This document shows positions 46,001 through 53,397 of a stretch of DNA of 64,000 nt, in pieces (position 1 is the first letter of the stretch; the number at the start of each line of letters is the position of its first letter). The position numbers were made by a program, and so were the translations under genes. Location of the stretch: NCBI GenBank assembly GCA_937897985.1, contig CALCBD010000004.1:62001-126000 (forward strand). Direction: 5' to 3'. The stretch comes from an uncultured Paludibacter sp. (GTDB lineage Bacteria; Bacteroidota; Bacteroidia; Bacteroidales; Paludibacteraceae). Under the pieces are notes generated by a model. It made no database searches. It was not told where the DNA came from and saw only the letters and a list, made by a program, of their open reading frames with translations.

Positions 46001-47484
46001 GGAGCACTTACAGCATCGGTCGAGAACTCTCCCACCTGATATACATTTCCGCCGTAAGTATATTCAAAAGCCACACCAAGTACTTCATCAGGATTCAACT
46101 GTGATTTTAAGGAAATAATACCTAAGGTTGGGTTGAGTGTATATTCCGAAGGATCAAGTTTTCTGGCGCTTTCGATTTTTTCATAATCTTCACCACCTGT
46201 AAAGGAATTTTTGGCATAGGTCGATGATAAAACCGAATTGGTCTGCTGAATATTTCTGATTCCCGGCAAAGATTTAATATCACTATACAAATTATTCGAA
46301 TTATTTTGCGGTTGATTTTCACTCCCTGTTTTGTGCCACAAATTATTATCAATTCGTTCAGCTTCGCCCAAATCCATGAATGCAATGATGTTGCGTGCCT
46401 GATCGTAATTAGCCCTTTTATTGGTAATCCATACTTCAACGCGGTTAATCGTTACACCCGACGATATAAAAGGCAGATTGCTGAGTGTTTTCTCGTAATT
46501 ATTCCGGAAATAATGACTCAGAAAGAAATGCCGGTTTTCGTCATAATTATCGGCTTTTACTTCGAATCTGGTAGTTTGAACGCCACCTTTCGAACTCACG
46601 GTTTTGGTCTCGGATTCCTGCTGCGATGCAATGGCCGAAACGCTCAGCTTTCCAAACTGCAAATCGGTTTTAATACCGAAAAGCGCTGTACTTCCGGTTA
46701 TTAAGGAGCTATTAAGAGGCATGCTCACATTTCCGGCCTGTATATTTTTGATGATATCATCCTCTTTGCCTTTGTAGCCGAGTTTCACCATTTTCTGATC
46801 GAAATCGAAAGTCGATTCAGTGTTGTAATTTAATCCGAACGATACTTTGTCGCCTACCGAAGCATTGACATTCATTTGAATCTTCATGTCAAATTCGGGT
46901 GTGGTATTGCTGCGCATGGCTTCAGTAAGCCCCGGATTATCGATTCTGTTGTGTTTGGCACCAAAAATTAATTCGGCCGAACCCTGTGTTTTTACCTGTA
47001 TACCGCCCGGACCGAATACTTTATCAGCCGGGCCGATATTGAATTTCATATCCGAAACCGAAAATTTGTCTTCGTTATTGAGCTTTTCAGAAGCATTTTT
47101 TTCTTTCCAGTAATTTTCAATTTCCTTTTGTGCTGAATATTTTCGGTATTCCTGATCGGTCATCAGATACGGAGTAGCAATTTCCATGTTCCCTGCCATG
47201 GTTCTGAAGATATAATTTCCGGTCGATGCATCATACTCCACTACCGATTTAATATTGGCTGGTTGCTTTGTATCCATCGGATAGGTCTTATTGAGGTCCT
47301 CATAAGTGTTTTGTGCATATTTTCTGATTTCGAAATGAGCTGCAGTATCCACCGGTGTTTCGGAGAATGGTTGATTCAGTGGTTCTGCATCGATGAACAC
47401 AGAAGAACTTACAATAGCGTAAGCCGAACTAAATACCACTATGAGTAAGACAATAACAGGAAGTACTATACGGTGTTTTATCAT
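40066..47484 (-). CDS. sprA: SprA, outer-membrane translocon of the type IX secretion system
   Basis: A 2472-residue exported protein (signal peptide about 1-25), within the usual size range of SprA/Sov. SprA forms the giant outer-membrane barrel through which T9SS cargo passes. Visible landmarks are the N-terminal SprA region with GPGGIQVKTQGSAELIFGAKHN and its repeat, GIQAGNVSMPLNSSLITGS, GGATLVENVDYTVDYNMGSVSILNQ, and AYIDDFESTKTSIDL, followed by a very long run of alternating beta strands and a C-terminal ending in SFKFMLTR. No frame breaks are seen. It lies directly downstream of ruvA, a gene order widely conserved in Bacteroidota. Several T9SS cargo genes follow in this window. Confidence 0.95.
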   Translation of the reverse strand: MIKHRIVLPVIVLLIVVFSSAYAIVSSSVFIDAEPLNQPFSETPVDTAAHFEIRKYAQNTYEDLNKTYPMDTKQPANIKSVVEYDASTGNYIFRTMAGNMEIATPYLMTDQEYRKYSAQKEIENYWKEKNASEKLNNEDKFSVSDMKFNIGPADKVFGPGGIQVKTQGSAELIFGAKHNRIDNPGLTEAMRSNTTPEFDMKIQMNVNASVGDKVSFGLNYNTESTFDFDQKMVKLGYKGKEDDIIKNIQAGNVSMPLNSSLITGSTALFGIKTDLQFGKLSVSAIASQQESETKTVSSKGGVQTTRFEVKADNYDENRHFFLSHYFRNNYEKTLSNLPFISSGVTINRVEVWITNKRANYDQARNIIAFMDLGEAERIDNNLWHKTGSENQPQNNSNNLYSDIKSLPGIRNIQQTNSVLSSTYAKNSFTGGEDYEKIESARKLDPSEYTLNPTLGIISLKSQLNPDEVLGVAFEYTYGGNVYQVGEFSTDAVSAPDALFVKLLKSTAQSPQLALWDLMMKNVYSLGAYQVQSDKFVLNIVYRNDSVGTDMQYLSEGKIKNQTLLKVMNLDKLDVKNNPNPDGKFDYIEGVTVLSSSGRIFFPVLEPFGSHLKKVIGDDNIAKKYIFQELYDSTLVVAQELSEKNKFKLVGEYKSSSGSEIRLNAMNVPRGSVTVTAGGATLVENVDYTVDYNMGSVSILNQSILESGTNIDVKLENQSMFNMQRKSLVGSHLEYQFNKDFSLGGTIMHLSEIPLTKKVNSGNEPISNTIWGLNTSWRGQSQWLTNMLDKLPFVNATKPSTFAINAEFAQLIPGHSNVVGSQGLAYIDDFESTKTSIDLHYPANWYLASTPYNPNPGPDEPSFPEAALSTIEYGKNRALFAWYYVDQILNSKNPGRTTPVNLRNNTESQSNHYTRDVLIKEVFPNKSYLSYNPSILTVLNLSFFPTERGPYNLDVDGMDANGYLTNPKKRWGGIMRKLDATDFETSNIEYIEFWMMDPFIYDKNGTDKGGELYLNLGDISEDILKDGKKFFENGMPVDKDETKTESTIWGRVPKSQSTVTAFDNTPGSRLAQDVGLDGLSTEDELKFPTYSDYVGQIKSKLTPEARQRMENDKFSALNDPSGDNYRFYKSSEYDAENADIITRYKHYNGTEGNSPDADNTTEDYATSATSLPDIEDINGDNTLNEYEKYFQYKVAIKRDSMQIGMNHITDSYTSTVNLANGNSEPVTWYQFKIPVREFNDKIGNIRNFKSIRFIRLFMTGFEKETHLRFASLDLVRGEWRSYTKNLFPVGKLPTSDGQLDVQAVNIEENSEKSPVNYVLPPGITREVDPGQTQILQLNEQSMVMKVTQLAPEDARGVYKNTSFDMRQYKRLQMFVHAEKLPDDTRSLNDYELSCFIRLGSDMTNNYYEYEIPLKLTPAGKYSGESDSERQTVWPTENMFDFPFSVLTEAKLMRNKSKQDGSYISDLIPFYDKGKNKIRVVGNPSISDVENIMIGIRNVGSEIKSGEIWVNELRMSEFDEGGGWAAMGNMALGLSDIGAVNLSGRVETAGYGSIESNVMDRRKDDLYQMNFSTNMELGRFLPEKAKIMLPAYFSYTNETVTPKYNPLDEDVLLSDALSNIQNKQQRDTLVMVSQTVSSSKSFNISSAKVNIRSKKPQFYDPANVTFTYSYSERNQTSPEVERNLEKQERAAVNYNFAFNSQPVEPFKNVKALKKPAYKLFSDFNFNYLPSSVSFNTDMNRRFSQVKLRELTQVDPTNGFDLNFSKDFMWNRNFDIKYDLSKAIRFSLQTAMNANIEEPYFTPEIGKQYYEQWRDSVWSKIRKLGSPYTYQQVFSASWTLPVNKIPLLDWITANASYNSTYSWNRSAKLAGSTNVGNVATTMGAWSADGQLNFESFYNKSKYLKEVNRKFSMQNANPQKFQAKNFKQIIKLEKDKKFTVNHRLGSEKISLALLDKNGKPISVSYKTTGPTSIDLSPKIDADSVSVSIVTLDPNMQSAGKDFADFTARFLMMIRRASVTYRQSNSMVLPGFKPEAGFLGQTTDIHGIKAPGYAYTFGFFDDNTIQNAKNNDWLYMSDSIVNPAQTAFTSDMEIKASLEPIPGFKIDLEAKRYTADNTTIQYMFDGMPRTFNGSYNITQIAIGTAFKKTGSADKNYASEVFDKFIANRQIIADRLNNRYRDTQYPTTGFLKGTDLGKFNPALGAYGPNSTDVLIPAFLAAYTGRDVNTVDTNPFLSILSILPNWRLNYDGLSRIQWVKDNFKSISLTHAYTCRYSIGNYTSYSTWVAMDETNNALGYVRDVQSDNPIPSSPYDISSVSMVEQFSPLIGINAVLKNSMTTTLKYGKQRTLSLNLSSTQLIESTADEFTLGVGYLVKDFDVILRLKNNQQSRVKNDLKLNADISYKDIKTLLRKIDENLTQASNGNKLFSLKIIADYVFSSKVNIQMFFDRQMTTPLISTTFPVSSTNFGLSFKFMLTR

Positions 47485-47574
47485 AAATCTATCGATACAA
47501 TGTTTATTTATTGATAATTAAGGATATAAAGGTTTAATACAATAAAAATTTCAAAAAAAAAAATGATTTGTAAC

Positions 47575-48168
47575 TTACATCATTTTCAGTGCAAGTTTTA
47601 TCAGTTGTTCCACTTTTAACTGTGGATCCGATTTTAAAATCTGATCCACTGCTTTTTGAGAAGCCGAAGCAGAAAAACCCAGCATAACCAGTGCTGAAAT
47701 GGCTTCATCTTTCAGCTCATTGACGACTGTGAAATTTGTGTTTATTGTTTGTCCTGTGGCTACAGCGATTTTCATTATTTTATCTTTCAAATCGACAATA
47801 ATCCGCTGTGCTGTTTTGCTTCCGATTCCTTTAATTGCATTGAGGGCCACCACATTGCCGGTTGCAATCATTTCCTGAATTTCCTGCATCGAATAGGACG
47901 ACATAATCATTCGGGCGGTATTGGGTCCGATACCCGAAACGGAAATAAGCAGCAAAAACAACTGTCGTTCGGCCTGATTCAAAAACCCGAAAAGCAAATG
48001 AGCATCCTCGCGAATTGCCTCATATACAAATAGTTTACCATTTGTTTTATTACTTAATGCAGTAAAAGCAGGCAAAGTAATGTGAATACAATAACCTACT
48101 CCGTTGGCATCAATTACAACAAATGCCGGATTCAGTTCGGCAATTTCTCCTTTTATATAATCAAACAT
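47575..48168 (-). CDS. ruvA: Holliday junction branch migration protein RuvA
   Basis: A 197-residue protein. An N-terminal OB fold (MFDYIKGEIAELNPAFVVIDANGVGY), then two helix-hairpin-helix motifs (LLISVSGIGPNTARMIMSSY and LNAIKGIGSKTAQRIIVDLK), and a C-terminal three-helix domain III (EAISALVMLGFSASASQKAV) that contacts RuvB. Binds four-way junctions in the RuvABC resolvasome. It has its own promoter and precedes sprA by 90 bp. Confidence 0.95.
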   Translation of the reverse strand: MFDYIKGEIAELNPAFVVIDANGVGYCIHITLPAFTALSNKTNGKLFVYEAIREDAHLLFGFLNQAERQLFLLLISVSGIGPNTARMIMSSYSMQEIQEMIATGNVVALNAIKGIGSKTAQRIIVDLKDKIMKIAVATGQTINTNFTVVNELKDEAISALVMLGFSASASQKAVDQILKSDPQLKVEQLIKLALKMM

Positions 48169-48195
48169 ACTCTGATTTTCTGGTTATTTAACCTG

Positions 48196-48226
48196 CAAAT
48201 GTACTGTTTTTTTGGAAGCCGTGCAA
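48196..48226 (-). promoter_or_regulatory. Bacteroidota-type promoter for ruvA(-sprA)
   Basis: On the minus strand TTG (48226-48224), 20 bp, TACATTTG (48203-48196): full consensus. The start is expected near 48189, about 20 nt ahead of the ruvA ATG. No second promoter is obvious in the 90-bp ruvA-sprA gap, so sprA may depend on this one. Confidence 0.65.
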
Positions 48227-48428
48227 TACAAACTCAAGCAAATTACTTTCTACCGGCAACCGATTAGAATAACGTTCATAAATAATAAAAAGTACACCTC
48301 AAAAGTTAAAAGGATTAAAAACAATCTAATTTCGGTGTATTTACTGTAACTACGCTCAAAACAATCAAAAGAATATATTGTTATGACAAATATGACTTTA
48401 AATTACGAACCCATTAAAAATTAAATTT

Positions 48429-49106
48429 ATGAAACAGATTTTTGTAACTCTTGCAGTTTGGTTAATGGCCATTGCTTTTACTACGGCTCAGTTCAAATTA
48501 CCCGCATTACCTTATAAATACAGTGCTCTCGAGCCATATATCGACAGTACAACTATGTATATTCATTTGAATAATCATCAGGCTGCTTATGTAAACAATC
48601 TGAACAAAGCTTTGGAAAAATATCCTGATTTACAGAAAAAAACCATATTTGAACTTTTCAGCAGTCTGAACACTTTACCTGCTGACATTCAAACCGCTGT
48701 AAGAAATAACGGAGGCGGATATTATAATCACAACATTTTCTGGACTACACTGGCACCTGCCGGTACAACAACAATTTCACCAGAACTCGAAGCCAAAATC
48801 AAGGAAAGTTTCGGAAGTGTGGAAGTAATGAAAACCGAGTTTGAAAAAGCTGCATTGAACAGATTCGGCTCGGGATGGGCATGGATTATTAAGGATGATA
48901 CCGGCAAACTCAAGATTGTTACAACTCCTAATCAGGATAATACATTGATGTCGGTTATAAATGTTAAGGGGAAACCGGTATTGGTACTCGACCTGTGGGA
49001 ACATGCCTATTATCTGAAATATCAGTCCAAACGTGCCGCTTATATCAAGGCATTCTGGGAAGTAGTGAACTGGAAAGAAATTGAAAAACGGGTAAATGAA
49101 AAATAA
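48429..49106 (+). CDS. Exported Fe/Mn superoxide dismutase
   Basis: A 225-residue iron/manganese-family SOD with an N-terminal signal peptide (MKQIFVTLAVWLMAIAFTTA). LPALPYKYSALEPYID starts the helical domain; metal ligands are the His in HLNNHQAAYVNNLN, the His in GGGYYNHNIFW, and Asp and His in VLDLWEHAYYLKY. GSGWAWI is present. The usual second His of the H-H pair is Gln. Cytosolic SODs lack a leader, so this enzyme probably acts in the periplasm or at the surface. Metal preference cannot be told. A strong terminator follows. Confidence 0.92.
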   Translation: MKQIFVTLAVWLMAIAFTTAQFKLPALPYKYSALEPYIDSTTMYIHLNNHQAAYVNNLNKALEKYPDLQKKTIFELFSSLNTLPADIQTAVRNNGGGYYNHNIFWTTLAPAGTTTISPELEAKIKESFGSVEVMKTEFEKAALNRFGSGWAWIIKDDTGKLKIVTTPNQDNTLMSVINVKGKPVLVLDLWEHAYYLKYQSKRAAYIKAFWEVVNWKEIEKRVNEK

Positions 49107-49137
49107 TAGAATTCATCTGTCTGATTTTTAAAAACCA

Positions 49138-49171
49138 AACACCGGGATATATCATTTTATCGCCCGGTGTT
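49138..49171 (+). terminator. Intrinsic terminator after the SOD gene
   Basis: AACACCGGG / CCCGGTGTT is a perfect 9-bp stem with a 16-nt loop, followed by CTTTATTTAT. Confidence 0.75.
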
Positions 49172-49191
49172 CTTTATTTATACACATTTGA

Positions 49192-49224
49192 TTGAACTGT
49201 TCTGGTATAATTTTTGTATCTTTG
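49192..49224 (+). promoter_or_regulatory. Bacteroidota-type promoter for the lipoprotein gene
   Basis: TATCTTTG (49217-49224) matches TAnnTTTG. TTG at 49192-49194 is 22 bp upstream, slightly long. The ATG at 49245 follows 20 bp later. The longer frame from 49167 would start before the promoter and is therefore unlikely. Confidence 0.55.
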
Positions 49225-49244
49225 CACAGAAAATAACAATCATT

Positions 49245-49769
49245 ATGAAAAATCAGATATTCATCCTTTTAGCATTTGCAGCTATTTTGCTGACTTCCTG
49301 CAATCTGACCGGTGAGAGTAACTTCACACCGGATATTTTTTTTGCTAAATTACCGTTGAATCAGCATGGTGACACAATACAGGCTTACATTACAGATGAT
49401 GGAAGTTATAAACTTGACACAATGACAGTGGGTGATACATTGTCATTTATTCTGACGGTAACCGGCTATGAAAACAATCTGAAAGCCTTTTATATCAAAC
49501 AATCGGCTGACAGTGTTACACGAGCCATTTTACCTCCGAAAAGTTCCATGGATTCAATATTTACCACAGGTTCGGACTATAAATCAGGTGTATTCCTGAT
49601 GGACGGAAAACTGCCAACATTATTCTTTCCGTTCAAATATGTGGCTTTGAAACCAAGTAAGGAAGCTAAACTGACTTTTACCGTTGTTTCGGATGCTCAT
49701 TTCGAAAAAATGTCGGGGTCGAACACCAACTCACTGACATTTAAAACACCGATAATTGTAAAAAAATAA
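49245..49769 (+). CDS. Lipoprotein of unknown function
   Basis: A 174-residue protein starting MKNQIFILLAFAAILLTSC, with lipobox LTSC. The mature part is all-beta and has HGDTIQAYITDDGSYKLDTMTVGDTLSFILTVTGYENNLKAF, resembling a small Bacteroidota surface or periplasmic domain, but no family is recognised. It lies between the SOD gene and the T9SS cargo block, with terminators on both sides, so it is monocistronic. Confidence 0.65.
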   Translation: MKNQIFILLAFAAILLTSCNLTGESNFTPDIFFAKLPLNQHGDTIQAYITDDGSYKLDTMTVGDTLSFILTVTGYENNLKAFYIKQSADSVTRAILPPKSSMDSIFTTGSDYKSGVFLMDGKLPTLFFPFKYVALKPSKEAKLTFTVVSDAHFEKMSGSNTNSLTFKTPIIVKK

Positions 49770-49792
49770 ATTTTATAAATATACTTCAAAAT

Positions 49793-49833
49793 AAAAAGGG
49801 ATTGTTCGAAAACCAGAACAATCCCTTTTTTTT
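49793..49833. terminator. Bidirectional intrinsic terminator
   Basis: AAAAAGGGATTGTTC pairs perfectly with GAACAATCCCTTTTT (15 bp, loop of 8). A-run and T-run on either side serve both the plus-strand lipoprotein gene and the minus-strand amidase gene. Confidence 0.85.
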
Positions 49834-49847
49834 GCAGATTAAAACTA

Positions 49848-52274
49848 TTATTTAGTGATAATCAAAGGCTGAGCAAAGTTTAAATCATTGCTCTTTACTT
49901 TTATCAGATAGGTACCATTGGCAAAGTCGCCTACAAACATTTGATTATCATTTACTTCCCTGATCATCACACCATTGAGTGTATAAAGCTGTAACACCGA
50001 ATGATTTTTTTCGGCGCCTTTGATACTGACATTGCCGGTGGTTGGATTCGGAAATGCCAACATTCCTGAAGTATTTACATTTTTAACTGCTAAAAGCGAC
50101 ATATCGTACACCAGCATATTGTCAATCAACACATTCATATCGGCTGTGAATAAGAATGAATTTTGTCTGGATATATTGATTCCTGTAAGCTTATAGTATC
50201 TGTCTGAAGGTAAAGCGGAAAGCACCGCTTCATGAAATTCCCAACCATAGAAATTCAAATCACATAATTTCACATTGAAAACATTTTCGCCGCTTTTGAG
50301 TACAAGTTCAACTTTTGCCCCGGACAAATCGCCATTTAAATGCATACCAATAACTTTTTCATTGGTTAAGGTAACCGGCGTGCTGAAAACAAAATTTGCA
50401 TTTCCGGTTGTCTGACTGAATTTTACTGTCAGCTGATTGGAAGCTGCATCAAATAGTTTGGTACTGCTCAATGCAGAAGTTGCAGAGCTGACATTGACGC
50501 TTCCGGTTGGTTCATAAGCAATTACATTAGTCTCAAATGTCTGAATAACCTGCTGTGTGGTTACCGGAACATTTGCAGCCTTAAATTTTATATTGATAGG
50601 TTCGGAAACTTTGAGTCCATCTTCATCCATAACTTCTCCGTCGATTACGAGCGTGTATTCTTTTCCGGCAGTCAGATTCTGAGTCAGGTTAAAATAGCTT
50701 GAACCATAAGGAGCAATCACCGAATTGTTCACCACCGAACGGGCAGTTTTAGCAATAACAGCATTATTTTCGTCGACTACTTTTATGGTGGTGGCAAGGT
50801 TTGTGGTATTCAGTCGTTTATCAAAAATCAATCTGAATGATGGATTGATGTAATAAACCCCCTTGTTTCCATCAGTCGGATAAACCGAGATAAGTGCTAA
50901 CCGGTTACGGCTTTTGGTCAGGAACTGAAAACTAAAATCAGAAGTCATACTCATGTTATCGGGATGCGAAGCGGTTTTAGCAAGTTTAACCGTATAAACT
51001 GTGTTTTTCTCCAAAGGTTTATCCGGTGTAAATCTCATACGATAATTGGTATCCTCCCAACTGAATTTACCGGCAACAGCAGGACTAATACTGAAAGCAC
51101 TCTCGGTACTTGCCGCATCCATGTCCCAGTTGAAAGAAAGTGAAATACTTGCAGAAGCATTAACACTATCGGTAATTGCCACATTTGGTTCATAAGCCAC
51201 TACCTGTGGAGGAGTATTACGTACCCGGTTCAATTTAAAATTCATATTGGCGATATTGCCCGCAGTCACTGTTACTTCGATGGTTTGAGCATAATAGCCG
51301 TCCTTTTCAGCCTTCACATGATAAACTCCGGGCACCAGATTTTTAAACACAAAAACACCATTTTGTAAATTATCAACCGTGTAAACCTCCGAAGTTTCTA
51401 TAAGTGTCAGTTTAGCGCCGTTCAGCGGAAGCATCTGGTCGTTTCCGGCAAACTTATAATACGAAGCTTCATTTTTGATGCGGCTGTCACGCACCTGACC
51501 TGCAATAACGCCTGAAGGTATTTGTCCGGCTTTAAAATAATTACAAAATGATTTATAAAAGTTCCAGGTTTCCAACCACTTATAGTCGGCATTCATCAGT
51601 CTGTAGGTTTCCGGTATGTAATCGTGCATTGTACCTTCCGAAATTACTCCGGGAACCGACAAACCCCGCAAAACTCCATAGCCATCGCTCCATCCCATGA
51701 TGGTCCTCGCAAAAGTCTTATCTCCGCGTACCTGATATCCTGACGACCAGGTGGTAATCTGATTTGCATACAGATTTTTGGCTATTTCAGTACTTATTTC
51801 GCGACTTTTGTTGCTCAATGCCAATTGAGCAGAATTATTCGGATTATAATTAGCATAAACCTGAGTATCACTCAGATCTGAACCATAATGAATCATCAGA
51901 ACATAGCTGGCATCACCATTGCCGGCATTGCTGTGGATGGAGAGAAAAAAGTCGGCCTGAGCAGTATTGGCCATGGTTACAATCTGCGAAAGAGGCAAAT
52001 CGTCGGCAGTAGTGTTTGTAGTACGTGAAATACTTACAGTCGCTCCTGCAGCTGACAGGAGTGTGCGGAGTGCAAGTCCTTTGTCAAGGTTGCTTTGTGA
52101 TTCCCAGAATCCGTTTCTGTCACCGGTTGTGTATGGAGCAACCGGGATATTACGGTCGTCACTGTCGAAGCCACCATGACCCGGATTAATGTAAATACGT
52201 GTACCTGTCAGGTTTTGCGACGAAGCCCCAAGAAAATGTAATAATATTATTGAGAATATAAGAATTCGTTTCAT
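49848..52274 (-). CDS. T9SS-targeted N-acetylmuramoyl-L-alanine amidase (amidase_3)
   Basis: An 808-residue protein. A signal peptide (about 1-20) is followed by an amidase_3 zinc domain (about 24-245) with PGHGG at 31-35, Glu58 in FWESQSN, His114 in FLSIHSNAG and the catalytic-type Glu in GVISEGTMHDYI. Next come a carboxypeptidase-regulatory-like domain (about 255-345, GVIAGQVRDSRIKNEA to VKAEKDGYYAQTIEVTV) and two Ig-like/Big_5 domains (about 355-560). The C-terminus has FPNPTTGNVSIKG and NGTYLIKVKS, a type A T9SS sorting domain. It should cut the peptide from peptidoglycan or a fragment of it, at the surface or outside the cell. Confidence 0.88.
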   Translation of the reverse strand: MKRILIFSIILLHFLGASSQNLTGTRIYINPGHGGFDSDDRNIPVAPYTTGDRNGFWESQSNLDKGLALRTLLSAAGATVSISRTTNTTADDLPLSQIVTMANTAQADFFLSIHSNAGNGDASYVLMIHYGSDLSDTQVYANYNPNNSAQLALSNKSREISTEIAKNLYANQITTWSSGYQVRGDKTFARTIMGWSDGYGVLRGLSVPGVISEGTMHDYIPETYRLMNADYKWLETWNFYKSFCNYFKAGQIPSGVIAGQVRDSRIKNEASYYKFAGNDQMLPLNGAKLTLIETSEVYTVDNLQNGVFVFKNLVPGVYHVKAEKDGYYAQTIEVTVTAGNIANMNFKLNRVRNTPPQVVAYEPNVAITDSVNASASISLSFNWDMDAASTESAFSISPAVAGKFSWEDTNYRMRFTPDKPLEKNTVYTVKLAKTASHPDNMSMTSDFSFQFLTKSRNRLALISVYPTDGNKGVYYINPSFRLIFDKRLNTTNLATTIKVVDENNAVIAKTARSVVNNSVIAPYGSSYFNLTQNLTAGKEYTLVIDGEVMDEDGLKVSEPINIKFKAANVPVTTQQVIQTFETNVIAYEPTGSVNVSSATSALSSTKLFDAASNQLTVKFSQTTGNANFVFSTPVTLTNEKVIGMHLNGDLSGAKVELVLKSGENVFNVKLCDLNFYGWEFHEAVLSALPSDRYYKLTGINISRQNSFLFTADMNVLIDNMLVYDMSLLAVKNVNTSGMLAFPNPTTGNVSIKGAEKNHSVLQLYTLNGVMIREVNDNQMFVGDFANGTYLIKVKSNDLNFAQPLIITK

Positions 52275-52380
52275 GTTTTTTAGTTGTATTACTTATTTGG
52301 CCTGCTGAAATAGCCGGTGTGGTTCAGAAAAACACAACAACCGGTTTTTCGGGCAGTTAGTTTAAAGATTATCAGATTCA

Positions 52381-53286
52381 TCATTGAATTTTAACTGTAA
52401 CTATTTCAATTTCAGAATTTTCTGTTTGATATGCAATGCGATTTGCTTTTCCCGAGGCGGCAGGATACATGGCAATCGATTTTTCGTCACTGATTATTGT
52501 TTTCGATTTTTTATCCACCGAAATCATAATAATTTTTGAGGAAACAATTTGCTGACCATCATCTTTGTCTTCCATTCCTACCACATAATTGTCGTTGAAC
52601 CAAACCGGTGCATTCAGATATCCTAAAGAATACAAAATTTTTCCGTTCAGGTCACAAACATAAGTACCTTTACCAGCAGCCGTAAACAGAATTTTTTTAC
52701 TGTCGGGCGATAACGAAACCCAGATATAACGGCTTTCGGGCATGTTCAAAGGATTTAAAAACTGAAGTTTATTGTTGTTATAAACAAGTATTTTAAGATC
52801 TTCGTTGGCAGTTACAAAAACCGGAGTCTGGTTCGATTTTACAGTAGTGGCCCTTAACAGATTTTTCCCTGAAAAAGCAATAACCCCGTTTTTCAGAGTT
52901 TGTATTTTATTCAACGATCTCTGTGGCGACAATAATTCCTTTTTGGCACCTGATTTCAGTTCAAATTCCGAAACCGCATTGTATTTCCGGTTATCAACAA
53001 AACTTGTTTTACGGAAATAAATTTTGCTGTCGTCGGGTGCAAACTGAGGTTCATAGCCCGCTCCGGCATCTTTTGAGATTTCAGTCAACTGTTTTGTAGT
53101 GAGGTCCAGCATATTTAAACCCGAATATCCGTCCGAAGTATAAAGAAGTTTGTTACCCGATGTATTCAGTGCAGGATACATTCCCTTTTGGGTCAGTTTT
53201 TCGCGTGAAATAACTTTGACAGATTGTGCCTCAGCACAGAGAGAGACCACCAATGAAAAGGCGATTATGTAAATGGATGTTTTCAT
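52381..53286 (-). CDS. Exported TolB/PD40-like beta-propeller protein
   Basis: A 301-residue protein with a signal peptide (about 1-20, CAEA). Repeats of the WD40-like/PD40 type are visible: MYPALNTSGNKLLYTSDGYSGLNMLDL, YEPQFAPDDSKIYFRKTSF, YIWVSLSPDSKKILFTAAGKGTYVCDL and YPAASGKANRIAYQTENSEIEIV. It resembles the C-terminal propeller of TolB without the N-terminal domain. It has no sorting domain, so it is probably periplasmic. It sits between two T9SS cargo genes on the same strand and may assist that set. Confidence 0.75.
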   Translation of the reverse strand: MKTSIYIIAFSLVVSLCAEAQSVKVISREKLTQKGMYPALNTSGNKLLYTSDGYSGLNMLDLTTKQLTEISKDAGAGYEPQFAPDDSKIYFRKTSFVDNRKYNAVSEFELKSGAKKELLSPQRSLNKIQTLKNGVIAFSGKNLLRATTVKSNQTPVFVTANEDLKILVYNNNKLQFLNPLNMPESRYIWVSLSPDSKKILFTAAGKGTYVCDLNGKILYSLGYLNAPVWFNDNYVVGMEDKDDGQQIVSSKIIMISVDKKSKTIISDEKSIAMYPAASGKANRIAYQTENSEIEIVTVKIQ

Positions 53287-53397
53287 GATAAAAAATTTAA
53301 TTGTTTCAGATGAAAGATATATTAACTGATTTGAATCTGTAAATGAATGCTTTAATTAATCGCAGCAGGATAAAGAATTCTGTTTAAGCTGCTCATT

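Noticed and set aside
49167..49244. 26-residue N-terminal extension of the lipoprotein gene
   Set aside because: It lies upstream of and across the -7 promoter element at 49217-49224, while ATG 49245 gives a perfect lipoprotein signal.
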